DNA of 64,000 nucleotides, taken from contig CALQCM020000011.1 of the NCBI GenBank assembly GCA_943329075.2, positions 1 through 64,000 on the forward strand, written 5' to 3'. Shown piece after piece: positions 56,900 to 64,000 of this stretch. Each line of letters opens with the position of its first letter. Positions within the stretch are counted from its first letter, which is position 1. The position numbers and the translations under genes are program-made. The DNA comes from Chitinophaga pinensis. Lineage in GTDB: Bacteria > Pseudomonadota > Gammaproteobacteria > Burkholderiales > SG8-41. The notes under the pieces are model-generated. The model had not been told where the DNA came from, made no database searches, and was given only the letters and a program-made list of their open reading frames with translations.

Positions 56900-57289
56900 C
56901 TAGGGCTTGGTCATATCCAGATCGTCGTCGCCACCGCCGGCGGCCGGCACTGCCGACGCGGGTGGTGCGGCAGCAGCCGCGCGTGCTTCGGCCGGCGACA
57001 CCGCAGCGGGCATGGCAACCTGTCCCGACAACAGTGCCTCAAGATCCCTCACCACCTGTTCGACGTTGGGGCCGACACGGCTCTGGCATTGCGACAGCAC
57101 GCGCGCGGGAAACTCCTGCAATGAAGGCGCGCGGTTGGTCGAACGGATTTTCGCCACGCTGTCGAGCGCCGGCGAGAGATAAGTGCCCTTGAATCCCGCC
57201 TTCTGTGACTCGATGGCTTCGATGATTGCCTGCTGCGAGCGCGCGATGCCGATCAATAGTTCGGCGAGTTGCTGCGTCGTGACGTTCAT
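56900..57289 (-). CDS. Hypothetical protein with alanine-rich acidic tail
   Basis: I do not recognise a characterised family. The 129-residue product starts MNVTTQQLAELLIGIARSQQ, suggesting a short amphipathic helix, and contains FKGTYLSPALDSVAKIRSTN and LQEFPARVLSQCQSRVGPNV with a single pair of cysteines-poor core (one Cys). From about residue 95 it is alanine/proline-rich and ends GGGDDDLDMTKP. It is on the same strand as slmA with a 15-base gap, so it is probably co-transcribed. Coding is supported by codon bias and a good distance from neighbours. Confidence 0.7.
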   Translation of the reverse strand: MNVTTQQLAELLIGIARSQQAIIEAIESQKAGFKGTYLSPALDSVAKIRSTNRAPSLQEFPARVLSQCQSRVGPNVEQVVRDLEALLSGQVAMPAAVSPAEARAAAAAPPASAVPAAGGGDDDLDMTKP

Positions 57290-57304
57290 GTGACCTCCCG
57301 AAGA

Positions 57305-57880
57305 TCAGTGCGAAATGAGCGTGCGCCATTGATCCGGCCAGTATTGCATCGGATCGCGCTTGAAACCGCTTTTGGCAAACAGCTGCCAGCGACCGGACAC
57401 GCAACTCATGATCAGGTTGGCACGTGCCGCGGCATCGATGTCGGCAGGAAACTCGTTCTGGCTTGCCGCAAAGCGGATCGCCTGCTTGAGCGTCGCCTCG
57501 ACGCGGTCGTGCAACTGGTTGATGCGCGCCTGCAGGCGCTCGTTCTCGTGCACCAGCGCATCACCGATCAGCACACGCGTCATGCCGCGGTTCTTCTGCG
57601 CGAAGCCAAGCAGCATCGTCGTCACCGCCTCGAGCTGCCTGAGGCCGCTTTTTTCCTCGGCACTGATCTTGTTGATGAGGCCGAACAGCGTCTCCTCGAT
57701 GAATTCGATCAGGCCCTCGAACATCTGCGCCTTGCTGGCGAAGTGGCGGTACAGCGCGGCCTCCGACACGTCGATCTTCGCCGCCAGCGCGGCGGTGGTG
57801 ATTTTTTCGGCGGCCGGTTGTTCGAGCATGCCGGCCAGGGTCTGCAATATCTGCAGTTTGCGATCGCCGCGTTTGATCAT
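57305..57880 (-). CDS. slmA: Nucleoid occlusion factor SlmA (TetR-like)
   Basis: SlmA binds DNA and FtsZ and blocks division over the nucleoid. The 191-residue protein has the TetR helix-turn-helix ITTAALAAKIDVSEAALYRHF and the SlmA-specific FEGLIEFIEETLFGLINKI and RMLIGDALVHENERLQARIN-like segment (RVLIGDALVHENERLQARIN). The ATG at 57880 follows GGAG, so the upstream GTG at 57907 is not used. Position next to a HAD phosphatase gene and argB is typical. Confidence 0.92.
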   Translation of the reverse strand: MIKRGDRKLQILQTLAGMLEQPAAEKITTAALAAKIDVSEAALYRHFASKAQMFEGLIEFIEETLFGLINKISAEEKSGLRQLEAVTTMLLGFAQKNRGMTRVLIGDALVHENERLQARINQLHDRVEATLKQAIRFAASQNEFPADIDAAARANLIMSCVSGRWQLFAKSGFKRDPMQYWPDQWRTLISH

Positions 57881-57891
57881 TGCGGTCTCCG

Positions 57892-58536
57892 TTAATTCAA
57901 GCGCCACGCCAGGCGCGGTAACTGCATCAGATTACGAATGTTGAAATCGACGTAGCCGGGTGCTTTTGCGCTGCGTGCGACCCACACCGTGGCCATGCCG
58001 AGCTTCTTCGCGGTTTTCAGATTCGCCAACGTATCCTCGACCATCACACAGCGATCGGCGCGCACGCGGTTGCGGCGAAACAGCCGCAGAAAGCCGAAGC
58101 TGTCGGGCTTCGGCCGGTAACCGGTGTGCTCGATGGAAAACACATCGTCGAAAAGATCGGCGATGCCAAGGGCATTCAGGACCGCCGCCGCATAATGCGC
58201 CGGCGCGTTGGAAAACACCAGCTTGCGCCCGGGCAGCCGGCGCAGGGTGGCGCGCAGGCCGGGTTCGCTGACGATCTTCGCCGGCAGATCGGCAAAGTCG
58301 TGGGTGGCGCGCAGAAAATGCTGCGGATCGGTGTCATGGTGCCGCATCAGGCCGATCAGCGTGGCACCGTAACGCAGCCAGTAATGGCGGCGCAGTTCGC
58401 CGGCGGCGGCCGCGTCGAGCCCGAGATGCGTTTGCAGGTAAGCCGTCATCGCGCTGTTGATGTGCGGAAAGATATGCGGACTAGCGTTATGCAGCGTGTT
58501 GTCGAGATCAAACACCCAGACACGGTTGAATTTCAC
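57892..58536 (-). CDS. HAD-family pyrimidine 5'-nucleotidase-like phosphatase
   Basis: A 214-residue HAD hydrolase. Motif I is WVFDLDNTLHNA (catalytic Asp about 9), motif II has LVFSNAPAHYA, and motif III/IV reads CVMVEDTLANLKTAKKLG. This type is annotated as pyrimidine 5'-nucleotidase and is regularly found between argB and slmA in betaproteobacteria. The substrate is inferred from family only. Confidence 0.9.
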   Translation of the reverse strand: MKFNRVWVFDLDNTLHNASPHIFPHINSAMTAYLQTHLGLDAAAAGELRRHYWLRYGATLIGLMRHHDTDPQHFLRATHDFADLPAKIVSEPGLRATLRRLPGRKLVFSNAPAHYAAAVLNALGIADLFDDVFSIEHTGYRPKPDSFGFLRLFRRNRVRADRCVMVEDTLANLKTAKKLGMATVWVARSAKAPGYVDFNIRNLMQLPRLAWRLN

Positions 58537-58545
58537 AAGCCGCAG

Positions 58546-59463
<918 letters not shown>

Positions 59464-59508
59464 TCACCCATTTTACATGACTGCGCCATCCTTCAAGGGG
59501 GACCGCAC

Positions 59509-59538
59509 AAAAAAACGGCGGGCCCCAAAGACCCGCCG
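59509..59538 (-). terminator. Intrinsic terminator after hsp20
   Basis: On the minus strand CGGCGGG pairs with CCCGCCG around a nine-base loop, followed by seven T. It separates hsp20 from argB. Confidence 0.9.
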
Positions 59539-59577
59539 CCGGTTGCAAAACGACCGCGCTGGAAAACGCCTGCCGCT

Positions 59578-60003
59578 TTACTGGATGGCGATGCGCTTGA
59601 CCCTGGCCGAGGTCTTCTTCGGCAGCTTCAGTTCAAGAATGCCGTCAGCGTAACGCGCCTCGGTCGCCGCCTCGTCGACATCGCTGCCCAGGGCGAAGGC
59701 GCGGTAAACCTTGCCGAAGTAGCGCTCGGAGCGCAGCAACTTCTCACCTTCCTTCACTTCCTTCTCGTTCTTCACTTCGGCGCTGATCTCGACCTGGTTG
59801 CCGTCGATCGCAACGTGAATGTCATCTTTTTTCACGCCGGGAATTTCGGCGCGGACGGTATAGCCGCCCTCGGTTTCACTCACATCGACGCGCAACTGCA
59901 CCGGCGCCGCGGTCGTTTCAAAGTTCATCGGACGCACGAAAAAACCGCGCAGCACGTCGTCCAGCGTGTTGTCGATTACGTTAAAGCGTGCAAGATTTGC
60001 CAT
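59578..60003 (-). CDS. Small heat-shock protein (Hsp20/alpha-crystallin)
   Basis: An ATP-independent holdase of 141 residues. The alpha-crystallin domain spans about residues 38-130, with LRVDVSETEGGYTVRAEIPG at its start and the typical FALGSDVDEAATEARYADGI and LELKLPK near the end; a short RVKRIAIQ tail carries an I-x-I-like motif. AGGAGAG precedes the ATG at 60003. A sigma-32-like promoter lies about 50 bp upstream, so heat-shock control is expected. Confidence 0.95.
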   Translation of the reverse strand: MANLARFNVIDNTLDDVLRGFFVRPMNFETTAAPVQLRVDVSETEGGYTVRAEIPGVKKDDIHVAIDGNQVEISAEVKNEKEVKEGEKLLRSERYFGKVYRAFALGSDVDEAATEARYADGILELKLPKKTSARVKRIAIQ

Positions 60004-60054
60004 GGTCAACTCTCCTGTTTGTTCGGGCCTTTGTGCCGCGGCCCCACACCAGCT

Positions 60055-60082
60055 ATATGCGTGCAGCCCGCAGGATTTCAAG
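60055..60082 (-). promoter_or_regulatory. Sigma-32-type heat-shock promoter for hsp20
   Basis: On the minus strand CTTGAAA (60082-60076) and ACGCATAT (60062-60055) are separated by 13 bp. The sigma-32 consensus is CTTGAAA-N11-15-CCCCATnT, so the -35 is perfect and the -10 matches five of seven defined bases. Confidence 0.6.
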
Positions 60083-60166
60083 CCTGCCGCCGCGACCGGA
60101 TTGCTTGCTTGAACGCAGGCACGAAAGATCGTAAATTGCGCCATTCCGCACCTTTTCAATCCCCGC

Positions 60167-60727
60167 ATGAGCCAGCCCGGCACCGAAGAACTCGAGCAGT
60201 TGCGACCCTACCTGCTGCGCTACGCGCTGCTGCAGTTGCGCGACCGCGACAGTGCGGAGGACGTAGTGCAGGAAACCATGTTGGCGGCGCTCGAGGGACG
60301 CGCGCGCTTCGCAGGCAAATCGTCGGCCAAGACCTGGCTGACCGGCATTCTCAAGCACAAGATCATCGATCTGATCCGGCGCCGCGCGCGCGAACAGCCG
60401 CTGGCGAGCGATGACGAATCCGAAGCCGATGCGGTCGACGCGATCTTCCAGCGCGACGGCCACTGGCAGCAACCGCCGTCCGACTGGGGCAGCCCGTCGC
60501 GCGCGCTCGAGGACAAACGCTTTCGCGAGGCCTTCGAGCTGTGCGCCCGGATAATGCCGCAACGCAACGCGCGCGTCTTCATGATGCGCGAGGTGCTCGA
60601 AATGTCGACTGAGGAAATCTGTAAGGAACTCGACATCACGCCGACCAATTTGTGGGTAATCCTCCACCGCGCACGCCTCGCCCTGCGCGAATGCATCGAA
60701 ATCAAATGGGGCGCCGCCACGGCCTGA
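60167..60727 (+). CDS. ECF-type sigma-70 family RNA polymerase sigma factor
   Basis: A 186-residue two-domain sigma factor: region 2 with RDSAEDVVQETMLAALEGRA and KTWLTGILKHKIIDLIRRR, and region 4 with VFMMREVLEMSTEEICKELD followed by LHRARLALRECIE. An acidic linker (DDESEADAVDAIF) joins them. It resembles the TIGR02943-type sigma factors, which pair with short zinc-binding anti-sigma proteins. Its 3' neighbour fits that role. The signal and regulon are unknown. Confidence 0.92.
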   Translation: MSQPGTEELEQLRPYLLRYALLQLRDRDSAEDVVQETMLAALEGRARFAGKSSAKTWLTGILKHKIIDLIRRRAREQPLASDDESEADAVDAIFQRDGHWQQPPSDWGSPSRALEDKRFREAFELCARIMPQRNARVFMMREVLEMSTEEICKELDITPTNLWVILHRARLALRECIEIKWGAATA

Positions 60728-60731
60728 TGTC

Positions 60732-60908
60732 ATGCTGACCTGCAAAGACGCAAGTGTGTTGTTGTCGCAGGCGCAGGACCGCCCGCTCGGTTTGCGCCTG
60801 CGCCTCTTTCTCCAATTGCATCTGCTGATCTGCCGCGGCTGTTCGAATTTCAACCGCCAGCTGGCATTGATACGCGCTGCGGTGCGTCGCGTGCGCGACG
60901 ACGTCTAG
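60732..60908 (+). CDS. Short zf-HC2-type putative anti-sigma factor (58 residues)
   Basis: A 58-residue frame that begins four bases after the sigma-factor stop. It reads MLTCKDASVLLSQAQDRPLG at the start and contains H-L-L-I-C-R-G-C, that is the His-x3-Cys-x2-Cys zinc signature of anti-sigma domains, then RQLALIRAAVRRVRDD. It has no membrane helix, so it would act in the cytoplasm, perhaps as a redox- or zinc-sensitive inhibitor of the upstream sigma factor. The function is inferred from motif and position. Confidence 0.82.
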   Translation: MLTCKDASVLLSQAQDRPLGLRLRLFLQLHLLICRGCSNFNRQLALIRAAVRRVRDDV

Positions 60909-60944
60909 CTCGTGCGCCGGCGCAGCGGGTGACCGCGCGCGCTT

Positions 60945-60953
60945 TGTTATAAT
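60945..60953 (+). promoter_or_regulatory. Extended -10 promoter of dacC
   Basis: TGTTATAAT is a perfect extended -10 (TGnTATAAT), 19 bp before the dacC ATG. The predicted transcript leader is only about 12 nt and shows no clear Shine-Dalgarno sequence. Confidence 0.6.
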
Positions 60954-60971
60954 GCGCACTTTTCGAAACCC

Positions 60972-62099
60972 ATGCGCGCCCTCCTTTTCTTCGCCCTGTT
61001 TTTCGCCGCGGCCTGCTGCCCGGCGCAATCCGCCGTCACGCCGCCACCGGCGATCGCCGCCAAGTCGTACCTGCTGCTCGATTATCACAGCCAGCAGACC
61101 CTGGCGAGCGTGAAAGCCGACGAGCGCTTTGAACCCGCCTCGCTGACCAAGCTGATGACGGCGTACCTGACCTTCAGCGCGCTGAAACAGAAAAAAATTG
61201 AATCAACGCAGGCGGTGCCGGTTTCGGATCGGGCGTGGCGGGCCGAGGGTTCGCGCATGTTCATCGAACCGCGCAAGCCCGTCACCGTTGGCGAACTCAT
61301 CCACGGCATGATCATTCAGTCGGGCAACGACGCCTGCGTGGCCCTCGCCGAACTGATCGCCGGCAGCGAAGAAGTTTTCGCGCAGATGATGACGAAAGAA
61401 GCGCAGCGCCTCGGCATGAAGAACACCAGCTTCATGAACGCGACGGGGTTGCCCAGCCCGCAGCATTTTTCAACCGCCTACGATCTGGCGCTGCTCGCCT
61501 CGGCGATCATCCGCGACTTCCCCGAATACCATCCGTTGTATTCGATGAAGGAATACCGCTACAACAACATCACACAGGCCAACCGCAACCGCCTGCTGTG
61601 GTCGGACCCGACGGTCGACGGCATGAAAACCGGCTACACCGAAAACGCCGGCTACTGCCTGATCACCTCGGCCAAGCGCGGCGAGCGGCGCCTGCTCTCG
61701 GTGGTGCTCGGCACCGCATCGGAAGGCGCGCGCGCAACCGAAAGCCAGAAGCTGCTCAACTACGGTTTTCAGAATTATGATAGCGTGAAACTCTACGAGG
61801 CCGGCCAGGCGGTGGCAAGTGTGCCGGTGTGGAAAGGCACGCTCAACAGCGTCAAGGCGGGCTTCATCAACGAGATGTACGTCAGCATCCCCAAGGGCCA
61901 GGTCGACAAATTGAAAGCGCAGCTTGAAAGCCAGCAACCGCTGATGGCGCCGCTCGCGGCCGGCCAGAGGCTCGGCGCGATGAAACTGACACTGGATGGA
62001 AAACCATACGCGGAAATCCCGGTGCTCGCGCTCGAAGCCGTGCCGCTGACGGGTGTGTTCGGCCGCGGCTGGGATGCGCTCCGGCTGCTCTTCAAATAA
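60972..62099 (+). CDS. dacC: D-alanyl-D-alanine carboxypeptidase (PBP5/6 type)
   Basis: A low-molecular-weight penicillin-binding protein that trims pentapeptide side chains of peptidoglycan. The 375-residue precursor has a signal peptide (MRALLFFALFFAAACC), the SxxK motif S57-L-T-K60 in EPASLTKLM, SGN in IIQSGNDACV and KTG in GMKTGYTENAGYCL. The beta-rich C-terminal domain and an amphipathic C-terminal helix (RGWDALRLLFK) would anchor it to the inner membrane. Confidence 0.95.
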   Translation: MRALLFFALFFAAACCPAQSAVTPPPAIAAKSYLLLDYHSQQTLASVKADERFEPASLTKLMTAYLTFSALKQKKIESTQAVPVSDRAWRAEGSRMFIEPRKPVTVGELIHGMIIQSGNDACVALAELIAGSEEVFAQMMTKEAQRLGMKNTSFMNATGLPSPQHFSTAYDLALLASAIIRDFPEYHPLYSMKEYRYNNITQANRNRLLWSDPTVDGMKTGYTENAGYCLITSAKRGERRLLSVVLGTASEGARATESQKLLNYGFQNYDSVKLYEAGQAVASVPVWKGTLNSVKAGFINEMYVSIPKGQVDKLKAQLESQQPLMAPLAAGQRLGAMKLTLDGKPYAEIPVLALEAVPLTGVFGRGWDALRLLFK

Positions 62100-62127
62100 C
62101 GCAGTCCAATACGAGGCGGGGAACCCG

Positions 62128-62991
62128 ATGGCTACCGATATCGTTTATCTCAACGGCGAATTCATGCCGCTCAACGAAGCGCGCGTGCCGGTGCTTGATC
62201 GCGGCTTCATCTTCGGCGACGGCGTCTACGAAGTGATTCCGGTGTATTCGCGCCATCCGTTCCGCCTCGCCGAACATCTGCGCCGTCTGCAGAACAGCCT
62301 CGACAGCGTGCGCCTGGCAAACCCCTATTCCGATGCCGAGTGGTCGAAGCTGGTGCTCGAAATCATTACGCACAATGACGGCGACGACCAGTCGATCTAT
62401 TTCCAGATCACACGCGGCGTTTCCAAACGCGCGCACGAATTTCCCGCAGTGGTAAAGCCGACGGTGTTCATGATGAGCACGCCGCTGGTGACGCCGCCGC
62501 GCGAGCAAATCGACAACGGTGTCGCCTGCATCACCGGCACCGATTTCCGCTGGCTCAAATGCGACGTCAAATCGGTGGCACTGCTCGGCAACTGCCTGCT
62601 CAAACAATCGGCGGTCGATGCCGGTGCGGCTGAAATCATTTTGTTCCGCGACGGCACTCTGACCGAAGCCGCCGCCTGCAACGTGCTGGCGGTGAAAGAC
62701 GGCGTGCTGCTGGCGCCACCGAAAAACAACCTGATCCTGCCCGGCATCACCTACGACGTCGTGCTCGAACTCGCCGAAGCCAACAAAATCCCGCTCGAAA
62801 TGCGCGCAGTGTCGGAACAGGAAGTGCGCAGCGCGCAGGAAATCTGGCTCACCTCGTCGACCAAGGAAGTGCTCGCCGTCACCACGCTCGACGGCCGCCC
62901 TGTCGGCAATGGCAAACCGGGCCCGCTGTTCCAGCGCATGCACGCGCTCTATCAGGATTTCAAACAAACCGTCATGCGCCGCGCCGCCTGA
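62128..62991 (+). CDS. dat: D-amino acid aminotransferase (class IV)
   Basis: A 287-residue PLP enzyme of the branched-chain/D-alanine aminotransferase fold. It starts MATDIVYLNGEFMPLNEARV, with VPVLDRGFIFGDGVYEVIPV, the cofactor lysine region RWLKCDVKSVALLGN and TEAAACNVLAVKDG with the GITYDVVLELA segment. It probably makes D-glutamate or D-alanine for cell-wall use; class IV members differ in substrate, so specificity is uncertain. GGGG lies just before the ATG at 62128. The gene follows dacC by 28 bp and precedes ybeD-lipB, a common order. Confidence 0.92.
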   Translation: MATDIVYLNGEFMPLNEARVPVLDRGFIFGDGVYEVIPVYSRHPFRLAEHLRRLQNSLDSVRLANPYSDAEWSKLVLEIITHNDGDDQSIYFQITRGVSKRAHEFPAVVKPTVFMMSTPLVTPPREQIDNGVACITGTDFRWLKCDVKSVALLGNCLLKQSAVDAGAAEIILFRDGTLTEAAACNVLAVKDGVLLAPPKNNLILPGITYDVVLELAEANKIPLEMRAVSEQEVRSAQEIWLTSSTKEVLAVTTLDGRPVGNGKPGPLFQRMHALYQDFKQTVMRRAA

Positions 62992-63017
62992 CCAGCCGCC
63001 AGGGATCAAACTCTCGC

Positions 63018-63281
63018 ATGAGCGAAGCTTCGCTGATCGAATACCCGTGTGAATTTCCCCTCAAGGTGATGGGTCACACAAAGGCCGGCTTCGCGCAAAC
63101 CGTGCTGGAAATTGTCAAACGCCATGCACCGGATTTCGACGGCGCGACAATGGAAATGCGTGCCAGCAAACAGGGCAAGTATCTGAGCATCACCTGCACC
63201 ATCAACGCCACTTCGCGCGCGCAACTCGACGCGCTCTACGGTGAGCTGTGCGATCACCCGATGGTGGTGATGGCACTTTGA
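63018..63281 (+). CDS. ybeD: DUF493 (YbeD) family protein
   Basis: An 87-residue protein starting with LIEYPCEFPLKVMGHTKAGF, the conserved YbeD opening, and ending ALYGELCDHPMVVMAL. It has the ferredoxin-like fold of the family and is nearly always linked to lipB, as here. The function is unknown; a role in lipoate metabolism is only suggested by linkage. Confidence 0.93.
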   Translation: MSEASLIEYPCEFPLKVMGHTKAGFAQTVLEIVKRHAPDFDGATMEMRASKQGKYLSITCTINATSRAQLDALYGELCDHPMVVMAL

Positions 63282-63284
63282 GCA

Positions 63285-63305
63285 GGATTGAGGATTCAGG
63301 ATTGA
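63285..63305 (+). repeat. Heptamer array, left arm (ybeD-lipB)
   Basis: Units GGATTGA, GGATTCA, GGATTGA. It begins four bases after the ybeD stop. It is the left arm of an inverted pair with 63353-63401; the spacer is 47 bp. Confidence 0.92.
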
Positions 63306-63343
63306 GCAAATGCTCCGCCTGAAATAACCAGCCCCTATTTCAA

Positions 63344-64000
63344 ATGACCTCCTCAATCCTCCATCCTCAATCCTCAATCCTGCGGTCCGAATCCTCAATC
63401 CTGCCGTCGGATTCCCCGATCCTGGTGAAGCGTCTGGGGCGCGTCGAATACGCGCCGACGCTGCAAGCGATGCAGCAATTCACGACCGACCGCAACGACG
63501 ACACCGCGGACGAATTGTGGCTGCTCGAACATCCGCCGGTCTACACCCTGGGCCTCGCGGGCAAGGACGAGCATCTGCCGCGCGTCGACAACGGTGTTAC
63601 GGTCGTGCGTATCGATCGCGGCGGGCAGATCACCTATCACGGCCCCGGCCAGGTTGTGGTCTACCTGCTGCTCGACATGAAACGGCGCGGCCTTTCCGTG
63701 CGGCCGCTGGTGCGTTTAATGGAGCAGGCCGTCATCAACCTGCTCGCCGACCATGGCGTCAATGCGGTTTATCGTGCCGATGCGCCCGGTGTGTATGTCG
63801 ATAACGCGAAAATCGCCGCGCTCGGCCTGCGCATTCGCCGCGGCTGCTGCTATCATGGGCTGGCATTGAACGTGGCCATGGATCTCGGCCCGTTTCGCGA
63901 CATCAATCCCTGCGGTTATCCCGGCCTTGATGTCACGCAGACACGCGACCTCGGCCTTGCCGACACGCCCGACTCGATAGGCGAACAATTGATGCAACAT
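63344..64000 (+). CDS. lipB: Octanoyltransferase LipB (3' end outside the window), repeat-extended N-terminus
   Basis: Transfers octanoate from ACP to lipoyl domains. About 219 codons are present. The conserved core runs from VKRLGRVEYAPTLQAM, through ELWLLEHPPVYTLGLAGKDE, RGGQITYHGPGQVVVYLLLD and RADAPGVYVDNAKIAALGLR to the catalytic cysteine in NPCGYPG. The first in-frame ATG (63344) puts about 27 residues before the core, largely encoded by the heptamer repeat (SSILHPQSSILRSESSILPS). A GTG next to VKRLG is an alternative start with no clear ribosome-binding site. Confidence 0.94.
   Translation, partial: MTSSILHPQSSILRSESSILPSDSPILVKRLGRVEYAPTLQAMQQFTTDRNDDTADELWLLEHPPVYTLGLAGKDEHLPRVDNGVTVVRIDRGGQITYHGPGQVVVYLLLDMKRRGLSVRPLVRLMEQAVINLLADHGVNAVYRADAPGVYVDNAKIAALGLRIRRGCCYHGLALNVAMDLGPFRDINPCGYPGLDVTQTRDLGLADTPDSIGEQLMQH
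63353..63401 (+). repeat. Heptamer array, right arm (inside the 5' end of lipB)
   Basis: Units TCAATCC, TCCATCC, TCAATCC, TCAATCC, two degenerate units, then TCAATCC. The array is within the open reading frame of lipB and is probably translated. Confidence 0.92.

Overview
The window is a 64 kb stretch of GC-rich, gene-dense chromosome from a betaproteobacterium. The conserved blocks point there: ruvC-ruvA-ruvB with yebC; ychF-pth-rplY-prs-tRNA-Gln-ispE-lolB; coaD-rsmD-two M16 peptidases-ftsY-ftsE-ftsX-rpoH; coxB-coxA-ctaG-coxC-SURF1-ctaB-sco; bioB-F-H-C-D; gpsA-secB-grxC-rhodanese-gpmI-envC-ctpA; slmA-argB; and a Bug-type binding protein. I cannot place it below class. I saw no rRNA operon, CRISPR array, prophage or transposase.

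Layout. 1-3.2 kb: Holliday-junction genes (ruvB cut by the window edge) and yebC, interrupted by heptamer-repeat arrays and a small four-helix-bundle gene. 3.3-9.5 kb: HerA-like ATPase, EamA transporter, pyrophosphatase, cupin, Bug protein, ychF, pth. 9.7-14.9 kb: rplY, prs, tRNA-Gln, ispE, lolB and a large TPR lipoprotein. 15.0-18.9 kb: a four-gene GldA/GldG-like ABC cluster. 18.9-27.6 kb: mutM (broken by an in-frame stop), ferredoxin, coaD, rsmD, two M16 proteins, ftsY, ftsE, ftsX and rpoH. 27.7-35.3 kb: a caa3-type cytochrome oxidase locus. 35.7-40.3 kb: biotin genes. 40.3-45.6 kb: comF and an incomplete MSHA pilus cluster. 45.65-47.6 kb: the 5' part of a filamentous-haemagglutinin-like exoprotein gene joined abruptly to the 3' end of mshJ. 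47.9-57 kb: gpsA to a TPR-methyltransferase. 57-64 kb: slmA, a HAD phosphatase, argB, hsp20, an ECF-type sigma factor with a tiny zinc anti-sigma candidate, dacC, D-amino acid aminotransferase, ybeD and a partial lipB.

Regulation visible in the sequence: a near-perfect CIRCE (HrcA) operator overlaps the rpoH promoter; a sigma-32-like promoter precedes hsp20; an FNR/ANR-like box lies upstream of coxB; several strong intrinsic terminators are present. The first two suggest a two-tier heat-shock circuit.

The most unusual signal is a family of heptamer arrays (GGATTGA and variants). They occur at four intergenic sites, each time as a pair in inverted orientation. One pair encloses the four-helix-bundle gene between ruvA and ruvB; the other three have short spacers and no gene. 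The repeats also enter coding sequence: they supply the yebC stop codon, the C-terminus of the four-helix protein, and N-terminal extensions of ruvC and lipB. They look like a small mobile or hairpin element family with one gene-bearing copy. Other points worth checking are the nonsense codon in mutM, the mshJ/haemagglutinin junction and the absence of ctaA from the cox locus.
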